This document shows positions 33,836-46,739 of a stretch of 64,000 bases of DNA, one piece after another. The notes under the pieces are model-generated. The model saw only the letters and a list, made by a program, of their open reading frames with translations, did not search any database and had not been told where the DNA came from. A program made the position numbers and the translations under genes. Positions within the stretch are counted from its first letter, which is position 1; each line of letters starts with the position of its first letter. The stretch comes from Diorhabda sublineata (lineage: Eukaryota > Arthropoda > Insecta > Coleoptera > Chrysomelidae): contig NC_079485.1 of NCBI RefSeq assembly GCF_026230105.1, positions 25,401,572 through 25,465,571 of the forward strand, given 5' to 3'.

Positions 33836-34037
33836 CAAAATAGAAGAGACCTAAAATCAAGACGATGTGTCCTATTCATTTATATATACATATAAATATT
33901 TTTATATTGTTAAACTAAACTTATCTGATTATTGTTTTACTTATATATTCACAATCTTTTGTTTACTTATTTATAAACTCATGGACAGTTTTATTTTGAG
34001 TCCTCAACCCACAGCACCATTCGAAATTCACATACTA

Positions 34038-35790
34038 GGAAGGACAATAATATAAAGTTAACACTACCTGCAAATACTTCTGTGTCTGAAATTATTATTT
34101 TTCTAAACCAAATAATATCAACTATTGGACAAATTTGAATGAATATGATGTAAACAGTTGGAAAAATATGATTCGTTAATTTGGTTGTTTATTCATAATT
34201 TTGAGGACTGTTTTTTGGATCATATTCTTGAAATGAGAATAAAACGAAAAAAAAATAAATAAATAAATATAATATTCCAATATTTGACAAATAGTTTCAG
34301 ATTAAATCCGAATTATGAATGGTTTTAGCTCCAAAAACTGAAAAAATAAATTATCTTTATGAGTGACCTGTATATTTATAGATCTTATATTTGTGTGTAG
34401 TTTACCATGCTTAGTAAAGTTAAATAATGCGAACACTGTAAACTTTGGCATACGCAATATTCCACTTGATTGTACATATGTGTTCATATTGAAAATACAA
34501 TAAATATTTAAATTATTATGATAATCTTGTTAATTTCTGCAATTCACCGAATTTAAAATGAAAAATTGTTATCAATCATATTTTTCTAAAAACAGATTAA
34601 AAACTATACAATCGAAAACTCCAGGGAAGTATTACCAATTTTGAATATTCATTTCACTTCATTATAGAGGCAATTATACATTTTTAATGACTTATTTTTT
34701 CTCCTTTCAAGCAAATGTATGTAATTAATTATTGATAAATTATAATTACTATTGTGCAAAAAAGAGACTAAAGTGATATTGAACAAAATCTATCAAATTT
34801 TGATCTGATTTTCAAATTTGATAAACTTGATAGTTTTTGCAATCAATTGTTAACAAAGAAAAAAATGGTTTTGATAACAAATCAAATTTTAGAATACATG
34901 GTTACGAGCAGAGTGTAAAACATGACAAAAGATTGGCTCCAGCCTAAACTTATTCCAAAATTTCTTTTGCGCTAAATACTTTTCCGAAGTATTTTTGGTA
35001 GGATAATTGATGAAAAAATTATTGCGAATCATAAAAAATTATAATAACGTGATTTAGGTTACATTTAATATAATAGAGCGTTCCAAAACTTTGACGTGTA
35101 TGGGCGCTGGGAGGCAAACATAACCTTTGATTAGCATTGTTTGGATAGAGTACTTGCATGGCTTGAGAAAAAAAAATAGTTTTGGATAGTTTATATACAG
35201 CTTTCATTATATATTTTTTTTTGAATTCTTTGATCTATCTTCATAGAGAAAAAATTGCGTGACGGTATAAAATAAACAATGAACATTTGGTACAAAGTAA
35301 ATACCACAATCAATCTCTTCTGAAAATTCTAAAATAAGCATTTTTATTAAACTTTGATTAATATAATAATTTTTTTATAATGCTAAATTCGAATATACAA
35401 TAAAAATGGTTTGAAATTGTTGGTCGTTTTAAAAAATTAATATCTAAATATTTAATTGCAAATCCCAGTCGAAATCGTTTATAAGTTTGAATGCTTACGA
35501 ATATTTTGATGCAGGTTTCGTTCGCAATTATGGGGCGATTGTAATAAATGAATATATCATAGTTGGTGGAAAGGTTCTCAAAGAATGTTGAATTTTCTGT
35601 TAAAAATTTATCTGACACTCTACCTCCCTATCCTTACGGTTCAATCAAACTTAAAACTGTTTACAAAACATTGTAAATTGTTAAGTCAGTATAATATTTT
35701 TACATAGTCATTTTTAATCTTTCATAGGTCAAGGCCAGTTTGTTTAGCTTTTCTTCTAGATCCTGAGTTAACGTTAAGTTTCAGTTAAAT
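34038..35790. other. unassigned AT-rich sequence
   Basis: Only short frames without family motifs. I see no gene, RNA or recognisable element. Confidence 0.5.
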
Positions 35791-35799
35791 TGTCCATCG

Positions 35800-36830
35800 T
35801 AGTATCTGTTTGACAACCTTTACTATTACTTGTCGAAATATTTTTTTCTTTTAGGTCCCTGAATTTTTTTGCTAGACACCTAGCTATACACTCCAATACA
35901 TCTTCAGTTGTTTCTGGAAGATTTTCTCCAGAATAATATGTAGTTGTGGCACAACATCAATCTGGAGTGTTCACAGGGGAAAAAGAACTACTTGAAGATA
36001 ATCCCAATGTCCATTTTAATGTTTCTTCTGGAATTTCAATTTTAGCTGTTTCTAGAATTTTTGATCTGATAAATTCTTTATTAGTTGGTTTCTTTGTGTT
36101 CACTTTTGATTCTAAAATTCCTACATTTTTTCTAGCAATATCATTCTAATCCTATAGTTTTCTATGGACTTGGATGTTATTTTAGCTCATCGACAACGTA
36201 TTTGCGAAAAAAGTATTCTAATCCATCCTAGTTTAGTTTGTGTACAAATATAGTCAATATCAAACCAAACTTTCCTTTCATGTCTCGTAAAAGAATAAAA
36301 TATCTGTAATGGTGTTTTTCCAATTGCTCTTATATTTTTTATTATTTCATAAACAACAACAAACAACATTTTGTTGGCACAAATCCATATTCCATGTAGC
36401 TATTAAAAATATGAAACCACTTATTTATGTCACCTTTTAACTCTCCCAAATCTTCAACTAATTTTTTATCACTATCAGGTTCGAATCTTGATGAATAGGT
36501 TGAAACCGAATTGGAGATGAGTTGTGCAGCTAGTTTGACATTTTGTCTCTGAATTTTTTCATATTATAAGTTTGTTTCAGCCATTTTCCTACATGGTGTA
36601 ACTTCTGTGATTTTATCAAACATTCAAGTGACTCTTTTGTTATTTTTCTATTTTCTTCGAAGGTAAAGCCATTATCAATTTCTTACAAGTTTTAGTAAGT
36701 ATGGAGCATCAGTGAATATATAATTTTACTGTCACCCATAGTGAAATATGGTTTTTCTCAGCCAATTTCAATTTCTTTTCACAAATCCAAATTACCACCA
36801 GCTCTATCGTTTACACGAACAACTGACTAC
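35800..36830 (-). pseudogene. P-element-like (THAP9-type) transposase remnant
   Basis: On the minus strand from about 36740 downward: SLMLHTY region (decayed form of the FDAPHLLK block), then DNGFTFEENRKITKESLE, QNVKLAAQLISNSVS (36555-36500), GDINKWFHIFNS, and DIDYICTQTKLGWIRILFSQ (about 36240-36190), which recalls the LT.RLNQD.LE.FFS.IR motif. Further on LECIARCLAKKFRDLK appears at about 35900-35850. The order is that of P-type transposases. Stops and frame changes break it and the N-terminal THAP domain is not seen. Confidence 0.7.
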
Positions 36831-36839
36831 ATTATAGGA

Positions 36840-38091
36840 AATATAAATAACGATTTCCACTTTTAAAATAGTCCCCTATTTTGAACGACTTGCATTTATT
36901 TGATTACAAGGCCCCAATACTTGGTCATGTGTTACATCATATTACTGAACGTATTCGGTTTTAACTTCATCAAACTGCAAAACTAGACATTTTCAATATC
37001 ATTCTTGTCAGCACCAAGGTCCGGAGCACTACAACCCACAAACGTTCAAGATCAATATCCACAGGCACCTCCACACGGCAGCCCACTTGAATAACTTCAG
37101 TGTAAGAGGGTTTACCCTCTTGTGCTTGCTTTTTACATAAAAAAGGTTTAGTTTAAGCCCAACGTCTTAAGCTTGATAATGATGGAAGGGTGAACACAAA
37201 CTAAATTAGTTCTCCAATCTTCCAATAAAAAGATATATTGTTGAAAAACAATTTTTATACTCTGAACTACCAATAAAATCACGTGCAAACATTTCTGGTC
37301 CACTTGTGACGTATCACGCAGCGTTTTAGTGATTTGAGCGGGTATAACTCAGAGTAAAATGGAAATAAGCAGTCCTGTGTGTATAGGAGCGTTCACCTTA
37401 ACCGCTGCTGGAGATAATCTAATCTAGTACTAATGACAGTCAGTGACAGGGTTATGTTGGAAAATATATGCCTCCCATACCTTAAAATTACTATTAGAAT
37501 ACTAATGATGTGCGAAGTAAATTTAGTACAAACATCGAATACATGACAAATTTGAAAGGCATTTAAAAAATAATTGAAACAACTAATGAATATGATAGAA
37601 TGTTCAATACTACTTTTTTGATTGCTTGGGTAGTATTAAGTCTTTTAGCTAAATGTTAGACGGTATATTTTCATATTTGCACATAGTATTAGCGATAATT
37701 TCATGAAAACTGTTATGTTTTTACCTAATGACAAGTTGATAATATTGTTTATTTGTTAAATTGAGCCTATTTTTGTCACAAGGACTTCTTATCTAACATG
37801 ACTCTTTAAATATTAATTTCTGCATGTACTTCTCAGTAGTTTACAAATCACATCATGGATTCATGTATTTATAATTTTTTCTTTGTTTATAGAAAATAAT
37901 GATGATGAAATATGTAGTGTAAATTAAGATTATAGCACCTATGAAAAAATTATATAGTATATGAACAGTTCTAGAAAATTATTTATATAACAGTAAATAA
38001 AATTATCATCGTTAAAACGTCTATGGAATTCAATATATTCCAAAATGAATAGATAATGCCTTCAGTACACTTTTTGAAAAAGTTTACTCAG

Positions 38092-38122
<31 letters not shown>

Positions 38123-39590
38123 TAATTTTATCAATTTATATATTTTATGTGGTGCAGTTTTGTCATATACTTAGAAAAAAAGAAATAATTTTTTCATTGT
38201 CAATATTTTGTTTTGGTTATGGTAGAGAGAAGTAGAATAATTTGTGAATTAGACAATCTAAGAAAACAGCTGATTGGCGTCAAACTGGTCACCGTGAGGT
38301 AAACAATTGATTTTCTCGTATGTATCCGAGGAAGCTTTTCTTGGTTTTTTCGGTGGTGAGAGTTGTTTTGTATTGTTTTTTCATATCATGGTGTTAAAAG
38401 GACTCCATAGATACTTTTCAGATCTTTTTCAGTGAAACTAATACAACTGGCACTAAGTATTTTTGTAGTTTTAGTCAATCTGCAATCTTAAAACACTTGT
38501 ATTTTTTCTGTGCTCAAATTACGGAAGTTTTTCCAATGTTGCGTTCAGGATTATCAAACATGAGTAGGTTGCAAAGTGATAACCAAGTGGCAGCTGAAAA
38601 CTACAAAGACTAAACTTAAAGCTTTAGGTGGAGTTAACTCATTTTCATGAGATGAAAAGAGCTTTAGTCAGAATCCTGCTCATTTTTCACAAGTTTCCAA
38701 TATATTTGCATTTCAGACTATATTTACCACTTTCCTACACTTAGCAAAATACTGCATAGTGTAAAAAAATGACAAAGCCATTATTTCCAGAGGAATTTTC
38801 GCATTACTTTTAGTAACAATTCTTTAAGAAGCAATCTCGCAATAAAACTGTAAATAATAAGGTCTAAAATCGAAGAAATAAGTTCACGAACCACAAAAAA
38901 ACGACAAAAGCATTTGTTTACCTTACCGTATTTGTAAATGGGCATCAGCTGATTTTGACAATTTGTTATATTGCTCCGTATGAAAAATGTCAGTCGAAAT
39001 GTGTTAAATAAGGGTAGCGACACATTAGCTTTAATTAAATTTTAAAGAAAAGAAAATTATGATATTGACTTCTTTAACTTAGGGTGGTATTCTGGTCTAG
39101 AAACCTAACTTTTAGGCATTCTAGAAACTAACGTAAAAAAAATTAAAAACATTTTTACTATCCATTTTTTCAAGATATTTATTGACTTTTTAAGAATATG
39201 AAAAAATAAAAAGTGAAGGGGGGGCTACAAAAAAGGGGTGCACCCTGGTTGACATGATTTCCAGTCCTTGAAAAATTCTCAATCTGTAAAGATGTGGCTA
39301 TCGCATTGACCTTAGCTAAACAAAAATTACAAATTGTCGTCGACATGAAATATCAATTTTTTCCCATTGCATGGTACGAATGATGTATTCACATTCTTCT
39401 CCTGTGCATCGTTTTTCCTACCATTTGGTACATTTGTTAAATAAATTACTTTTTCAAACTATCTAGCATCAGATATTTTACAGAACGATCCATTATTGAT
39501 CCTATTACTAGATCTCCAAGATTGCGCTTTTTGGATAAAGATAAATAATAAACTATTTTCTTTCTCAATTATCGATTCACTTTTTTTTAA
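36840..39590. other. unassigned sequence
   Basis: AT-rich with a slightly GC-richer patch at 37000-37450 that may be old TE DNA. No frame has recognisable motifs. An AT microsatellite lies at 38092-38120. Confidence 0.45.
38092..38120. repeat. (TA)n microsatellite
   Basis: About 14 uninterrupted TA units. Confidence 0.95.
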
Positions 39591-39594
39591 TATT

Positions 39595-40125
39595 TACTTT
39601 TGATGCCAAAGGGCAGCTTTGTGATAAACGGTTGTCTTTAATAGAACCAGTAGCTGAATACCCCATCTGTTTTAAATAATTCAACAAACTGAAATTATTG
39701 AAAAGATTAAAACGTATGAAAAGTACCGTTGCTCCTTTTTTGTTTAGGAAGTTGATTCAGCATACTTATTAATGGAAAAGCCGCCTTATCAAACATGGGA
39801 TCAAGGGTAGTACCAACATTAGGATTAACTTTTTGATATGGAATCAAATTGTTTAAATATCGACTTATATCTTGTATCCCCATCTGTTTTAAATAATTCA
39901 ACAAACTGAAATTAGTCAAAACATTACCAATTATGAAAAGTACCGTTGCTTCTTTTTTCCTTTGGGTAGTTGATTCAGCATACTTATTAATGGATAAGCT
40001 TCCTTATCAAACATGGGATCAAGGCTACTGCTATCTAATGACCATATCTTGTATCCGAATCTAAGATTCTTAACCCTTATAAATTGTTTACATAAATGTT
40101 TTCCATAATATTCCACCATAGAGCG
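39595..40125 (-). pseudogene. piggyBac-like transposase remnant with internal tandem duplication
   Basis: The minus strand starts MVEYYGKHLCKQFIRVKNLR and continues FGYKIWSL, the conserved piggyBac block (YYG.H..KQFIR.KP.RFGYK). Next comes PLISMLNQLPK and then FSLLNYLKQMGIQ, as in the FDN.FTS..LL..L...G region. A second copy of PLISMLNQLPK and of FSLLNYLKQMG follows because about 150-217 bp (39661-39810 and 39878-40027) is duplicated. After it GYSATGSIKDNR...CPL appears at about 39650-39600, the usual GY.ATGT.R.NR box. The catalytic core before the first block is missing and stops interrupt the frame. Confidence 0.8.
39661..40064. repeat. tandem duplication within the piggyBac remnant
   Basis: Both units begin CCCCATCTGTTTTAAATAAT (39661 and 39878) and share TTGATTCAGCATACTTATTA and AAACATGGGATCAAGG. 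The offset is 217 bp. Confidence 0.9.
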
Positions 40126-41699
40126 TATCTTTTGCTTTTATATAAGCATGATTCGTGAAATGGAGGTACTTAAATATTGAAAAAACTGATCTCTACGCAT
40201 GGTTTACGTTACTGTATTATTCTGTCTGTTTTGCCAGAAAGGGTGTCAGCAACATTTTTTTTACGAGCTTATCCTTTGATTTCCATTAGTAACAAATGTA
40301 TAAACAAGAATTAAAAATTCGAAAACGAGTATGATACTGTATCTCCAAGTATCCATATGGTGTTGCCATATCTTCTTTGTAACACGACGGTATCACCTAT
40401 CAACCATCAAAGATGAAATATTTTCATCTTAGAAGTCTATTTGATTGTTATTATCTTGGTCCTATTATTTTGTTTCGTTTTTCTGACTATAAGTAACTTG
40501 GCTTGTGTGATCAAGTGCTTTTATAACTAATTGCCTGCTTGCCCCCCACTGCCCCCTTCAGTACTAGAATTCTCATCAATTATGTCACTTTCTCGACAAA
40601 AATTGTATTTACCGTTACATGTTTCGTTATATGAAATATGCAGGGCTTCTGTAAATGAAAATCCTTGTTTAAATACAAAATAATGTTTTTGGTAGCAATT
40701 AGATATACTTAGTGTTAGGTTGTCATATAGCAACAATAGTATAAATTTTCAAGTAAAAAATCATCAGTATATTTATTCTAAAACAAGAACAATGCTAAAT
40801 ATAATTTCAAACTAAATATTATTCTATTTTTACTATTCACACAAATTTGAAGTTTATTTTGTAATGGCAATGGCATTAAACTTTCAAAAAACGCTCGTAG
40901 TGTCAACAAATTTCTTTTTTTTTAAATTAGCGATTTTTGGTTGTCAATTTTATTCATAAGAACCTGTAATATGAATTACTAATTTTATTCCTTTATGAAT
41001 TAATACAATATTTCGACTTTTAGGAACTTAAGTTAAAAACAAAACGGAAGTGCATAGAACTGGGGCATTCAGCTCTATATATTGTTTTCATGTCGATTAG
41101 AAATGATTTATATTTTCATTCTATTTTTAATAACAAACTCTGAATGCAATACCTAAAGATTTTACTCGTCCGTGGCGCTAACTGGTGAGCATAAAAACGG
41201 TTGTCCTCACAATTGCATCTTGGTAGATGAAAAAAATAGAGTTAATTTCAGATAACTTTTTTCTGATTTAGCCAGATAATAATTTATTATACAGACTGAC
41301 TACTCATCAAGTTATGATTTATTGTGGTTTAAAATGAACTAAACAGAAAAACTTATCACAAACTTTTACCATTAAAGTCAATTTGTTGCTTTTTATTGCA
41401 CCATACTGACTTTAATGCATAATAGCTGTGCTCTCTCGTTTTTTTTAGTAAATTAAATATTCAAATAACAAAATTTCTTCCAGTTTGATTAGTAAAAAAT
41501 ATTACAAATTTTTAATAAAAATTCTGTTGACTTCAATTAAAAGTGAAACTGACTTTTCCTAAGATATATTTTATTTCCAACTGAATACAGAGTGAATGTA
41601 ATCAATTATGAAGAAAAATTAGCAAGTGAAATAACTATGTGAAAATCCATACTCAATAGCGTTAATGTTGAAACCTATTAAAGTGTTCTGTTTATTAAC

Positions 41700-41772
<73 letters not shown>

Positions 41773-44580
41773 CAAAATTGAACAAAACTGTATTTCGATC
41801 TAAAAATTTGATCTATCATGTCTAATTTCAATTTTTCTAGTTTCTCAATAAATTTGTTTTTTCATATCACTTGATTACTTTATATTATTGTGATCTATTT
41901 AAATTTGGTATTTGATACTTGACTATAATATCGGAAATAGTACCTAATTAATATTAGAAAAAACTTGACATAATCAAGGTACTAACAAAGAGGACGTGTC
42001 ATTAGTAACTCCTAATATATTTAAATTTTTACTTATTTAATAAATAATAAATAAATTAATTGGGCAACGTAGCAATTAGGGTAGCTTATGAACTTAACTA
42101 TTTTATCTAGAACTACCCTTTGACGAATTAAAAAGCTATTTATGAACAATACTCTACAATATTAGAGTAATCAGATCATTCGTAAATAGTATCTCGTGTC
42201 ATAATCACTTTTTTAATATATACATGATAAATAATACGAAAATCATTATGCTAATTTTTTTTGGAATAGTGCAAAGCTTCCCTTATGTAAAATGTTACAA
42301 CTACATTAATGCCCACTTGTTCAATAATTATAATAATTAAAAATTATGTCACCCATTTGGGGAAATTTTTGCTGAAAATTAAATGAATTGGTACAAACAC
42401 CTATCTTCAAATAATACATTTTAAGGTTATGTAAACAGTTTTTTCGAGTTTTTTTTCTATTTTAAGAGTTTACGTAATACAATTAATGCAAAACGCATAA
42501 CATCATCAAAATTTTCTTCTGATGAAAAAATACATCTAATAAATTCGAAAACGTTATCGAAAACAAAGAAACTAAGAAACATGCAAAGCAAGAACAAAAC
42601 TCGGCATGTGAGACTCCACTTTTTGAACATATCAACATACCATGGCAGAAGTTGCTCTCCCAACATAAAAGGAAAACTAAAAACCCACATAATGTAGGCA
42701 GCAGCAAATTATTAGAAATTGGATAAAGGGAAACCAGCTGATTAGAAAATGCGATTACGATTAGCTACATTTTACTTTTGTTACTTCATTATATTTTCAG
42801 AAATAGACTCTTTAACAAAATTTATATAGATTAAAAGGAAATTATTGAAACTACTCAAGAATCTATTATTTGATTTGCTTAAAAATTCTAGAAATACTCA
42901 ATCACTTTCCAATGGTGATTTCATAAAACAATTCCTTATATATTTTTTTTATTTTTTTATTCGCCCTTCATTATATATAGTTACATCAGCGAAAAAGTTA
43001 AAATAAAATAAAATTCCAGGATAATTTCTATGGAAAATTATTCAATTATGGGAAAGAACAAAGCTATGTGAAAATCATGAGATATAAGAGAGTTTTCTTT
43101 TAACTTTAACTATGAAAATTAATAAAATAAAACCAGAATAACGTTATGAATTCAAATTTAACAAAAAGTTGTGGTGGAGCTCTGTACAATTCAATGAACA
43201 ACTACCAGTACGTTTTTCCAAGAATACAGCTCGTTTGTATGTATCGGAAAATTATATAATCATTCAAAAACAAACTGATTTTGAAGGTACATACCATCAT
43301 AGAAGGGATTTGAACCCAGTCAATTTCTATTACCTATCTCTTCGTAAAGAATATGGGAACTTTGGATCAAAGAACAGTAGACCTCAAACATAATGGAAAA
43401 TCGGTAAATCCTATTATTCACAAGTCATTACCTTGCCAACATTGAACTCTAGCAAGGATCATCGGATATTATAGCGAAAGCAACATATATTAAAATATAA
43501 TAAGAAAGTTAATCCGTGGTTACTGGAAGAAGATTGATATGAGACTATCACCAGTTTGCTTCAAAATGTTAATAACTGTTGGCTTTTAAGGTAAAAACCT
43601 TATAAAAGAGGTAAAATTATCCATATTTGTAAAATGGTCCGCTTTATTATACACTCTCCTGGAAAATCCCATATCTACAATCTCCAGAAAATCAAGATTA
43701 TTTTCATATATGTCTTCTGCATCTTTTACTCCTGCATTTTTTAAATTCTTCTAACACAGTAAACCAAAAGAATGTCTTGTTACTTATAAGAGCAGATAAA
43801 ATAATACCTATAGCGATAATTATTGTTTCTGCTCTGTTTATCAACACAAAATTATCTAATTATAGGTTAGAAACTGTTTAACTAAAAATTAAATCTGTTT
43901 TAGTCCCTAATTTCAGGGGTTTCATTTAATTATAGTTTAAATACTTGGTGCAATTCATAAAATAGAATTAAGCCAGTGTTGAAATTAAAACCATTGTTAA
44001 CCTTACGGTGCAAGTGGTCATAAATAACTTTTATTTGAAATGGTTTTATTTATCTTAACCAGCAAGATAACTAATTATAGTAATGACACCTCTTACTTTG
44101 TCAATTGAAATGTTTTTAAATAAAACTGAGAATTATTACATGAATACTACAAAAAATTATAATCTATTCATGGAAAATATGTTTTGATTGAACTTTTTGT
44201 ACCAGTAAAGTTTTTACATTAATTTACCAACTCTTTTTGTGTTATTTATAAACTTGTACAAATTATAAATATGTTAAAAATTGATAATCAAGCATTTTTA
44301 TTACATCTTAATCTTCATTTTTTTATACAGGTAATAAGAAAGTCTTGTTAATTAAATTTATTCTGTTGAAAAATTGCTCAATTTCAATTGAAAGCTGTGT
44401 AAAAATGGCATCATAATATTGTAATACTATTAAAACAAAACAAACAACACCAAGTCACTGCCTATTTTTAAAAGAGGAAATATGCTTATTTTTGGGAGCT
44501 TTTCTGTACGTAAGAACTTTTAGACTCGAATTTGAGTATTTATTTTGGGAATTTAGAGACAGAGAGTTAGGAATAAGTGT
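40126..44580. other. unassigned AT-rich sequence
   Basis: No gene or named element. A long AT microsatellite is at 41704-41771. Minus-strand frames at 42457-42707 are hydrophobic but carry no usable family signal. Confidence 0.45.
41704..41771. repeat. (AT)n microsatellite
   Basis: About 33 uninterrupted AT units. Confidence 0.98.
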
Positions 44581-44582
44581 AT

Positions 44583-45004
44583 AGGTTTGTTTTTGGTGGC
44601 TGCAATGGAACTATACTGAACTGGACCAATGCAGGCCAGTGTATAGAATTAGTTGGATCGGATACAAAGATATAGTGCAGAATAATGCAAAGAGCAATAG
44701 AGCATTTGTTGATTGTTGTATTAGAGGTTATTTGATGTGATTCAGGCCTTGTAGTATTAACAATATTTGAAAATTGAGTACTTTTTGATATTTTACATTA
44801 GATGTAGCGCCACCGTTTCCAGATTGCACCGTCTTGCACTGCACTGGCTGAACTAATTCTAGACCCAGTGCAAGTAGTACAGAGAACTGGGTGAACCAGT
44901 TTCCTTGCACTGCTACCAAAAACAGCGCTGGTTCTGCTACAAAGAACTCTTTAGTGTAAACTAACTTAACTAGTTCTTCCAGTGCAGCTACCAAGAACAA
45001 ACCT
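44583..45004. mobile_element. MITE-like element, TIR AGGTTTGTT
   Basis: The left end AGGTTTGTTTTTGGTGGCTG and the reverse complement of the right end AGGTTTGTTCTTGGTAGCTG are inverted repeats of at least 25 bp. TAT lies on both sides as a possible 3-bp target duplication. It is about 422 bp and GC-richer than the flanks. The 90-codon minus-strand frame inside it is a by-product of the repeat. Confidence 0.7.
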
Positions 45005-45232
45005 TATATTAGATACAAACCTTTGTGAACAATAGAGACACGTTGAGTAGTAGTGATTAAGACTTAAGTATTTATTCAATGGTCTTCCCAAAAATTACTA
45101 ATATGGACACTATGTGTTATTTAGTGTCAACGATGGTACACTGAAATAAGATTATCATTTAATGCAGCAGGTTTTCCTATAATCATAAAAAAAGGTATAC
45201 GTATACAGTGAAAACGATGAGGGTCTTCCATC

Positions 45233-45526
45233 CATAGAGATATTACCATAGAGTAGGCATGCCTACAAGTGAGAGCGTCTCGCGAATGAAAAGAGAAAGA
45301 GAATCATTTATGTATTTCTATCTCTTTCTTTTGTTGCGTACTGCGCATGCGTGTTTCTGATTCAACGGGCGACGGTAAAGTGCGTACACGAAATCTAATC
45401 AACGCGCATGCGCCATTAGACAGAGACAGCAATACATAAATTATTCTCTCTCTCTTTCTATCGGCCAGACGCTCCCACTTGTATGGGCGCCTATAGCATG
45501 CCTACTCTATCTGTAATATCTCTATG
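45233..45526. mobile_element. MITE with exact 8-bp TSD, TIR CATAGAGATATTAC
   Basis: CTTCCATC at 45225-45232 and 45527-45534 is an exact 8-bp target duplication. The ends CATAGAGATATTAC and GTAATATCTCTATG are perfect inverted repeats, and the homology continues through GAGTAGGCATGC and GAGCGTCT. It is 294 bp, CpG-rich in the middle, and non-coding. An 8-bp TSD with CA-starting ends fits the P or hAT superfamilies. Confidence 0.9.
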
Positions 45527-46103
45527 CTTCCATCACATGAGTAATATGCTAAAATTTCTGACAACTCAGTAGAAATAATCGTTATGACTAATGCTCCGAA
45601 GGGCGGTCTTTTACGAATTGGTAGTTAAAAAAGAAATTTAAATTGTTGGTATTTCAATTATATGGTTAACATCAACATATTTAGCAAAAGTCTTTTGATA
45701 AAAATATCCATATACTGGGTTAATAAGTTACAACATCCCAAATTACATTTTAATTAAAAGAGTGTAACGTTAATAGCAGAGTATTTGACTAATTAAAGAT
45801 TAAAGAGGTACTTCCAATCGAAAGAATTTCTCTATTTTTCAGTTTGTCACCTATTGTTTTGACAGTAACAAAATGTTTAAATCTAATCTGTATAGCTAAT
45901 ATATTTTATTTTCAATAGCTATCCGGCTAGAGTAACAATCTATTACCAATTTTTTCCATCAGTATAGACATGAATTATGATTAAATTATCAGTTTTCTAA
46001 GAATTTCAGGTAAGCAATGGGTTAAAAATCCTAATTTTGTGTAAACTGACTTAATCTAAAGGTTATGAACATTGGACGATATTGTATTATTGTTTCACAC
46101 GTT

Positions 46104-46259
46104 TATGGAGGGTAGAGCTAAGGAGAACAGTAGGGGATTAGTTGAAAAAGTGTCCAGCTGTAAACAGCAAATTATAATACGAAGACTCGCCAAAATAGCG
46201 CTAGTGTAGCAAGTGGAAATGATATGAAATAGCAGTTGTCCTTACCTCTACCCTCCATA
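46104..46259. mobile_element. MITE with exact 8-bp TSD, short member of the TATGGAGGGTA family
   Basis: CACACGTT at 46096-46103 and 46260-46267 is an exact 8-bp duplication. The ends TATGGAGGGTAGAGCTAAGG and CCTTACCTCTACCCTCCATA are inverted repeats. It is 156 bp and non-coding. Its ends match the 607-bp element at 23188-23794. Confidence 0.92.
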
Positions 46260-46739
46260 CACACGTTACAGTTGCCACTCTCTGAAATACTCTAATATAA
46301 TACCTCCTGAACAGATAAAAGAGGTTGAAAAGGTCCGCCGTTGTTTTTATCTATCTCCAAATATTCAATCAAATTCCTATGCTTGTGAGCTAAGCTGGTT
46401 TCCACTCGTTTTCTAAAAATAACTGTTGGTTAATATACCTTTATAAGTATTATCAGACACTTGTTTCACGCAATTTTGTAAATTCTACATAGATTTACAA
46501 ATTGTGCAAAATTATAAACACTACTTACCACTTATAAGTAGTAAAATAAGCATTGTAATCTTCCCGTCTTACGGCATTTTAGGTATTATAAAATGTCAAA
46601 AGTTTACAAATTGATGATGAAATATATTCGTACTCATCGATGTAAAATTGAATGAAAAGTCAAATTGGTTCTTAAAATAACTGATTTTGACAATAATTAC
46701 ACGTCCAATCTAAAAATTCGCTAAAAATAATACGTTATG

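Larger units (their letters stand above)
32317..34037 (-). mobile_element. Penelope-like retroelement with inverted terminal copies
   Basis: The ends at 32317-32368 and 33985-34037 are near-perfect inverted copies, sharing TGGGTTGAGGACTCAAAATA and the flanking AAACTGT. The homology extends inward (CTGATTATTGTTTTACTT, GTGTCCTATTCA). The interior encodes a decayed Penelope-type reverse transcriptase on the minus strand. Terminal repeats in inverted arrangement are known for Penelope-like elements. The left copy also carries a hammerhead-like core that the right copy lacks. About 1.7 kb, clearly truncated. Confidence 0.75.

Noticed and set aside
42457..42707. Overlapping hydrophobic minus-strand frames that look like membrane segments
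   Set aside because: Two frames overlap, both are short, there are no splice-supported extensions and no family motif. Hydrophobicity alone is common in T-rich DNA.
43290..43330. B-box-like word GGGTTCAAATCCC on the minus strand
   Set aside because: No A box at tRNA spacing and no pairing acceptor arm, so neither a tRNA nor a SINE head can be supported.
44728..45000. 90-codon minus-strand frame with Val/Leu-rich repeats
   Set aside because: It falls wholly within the TIR element at 44583-45004 and reads through its terminal repeat.
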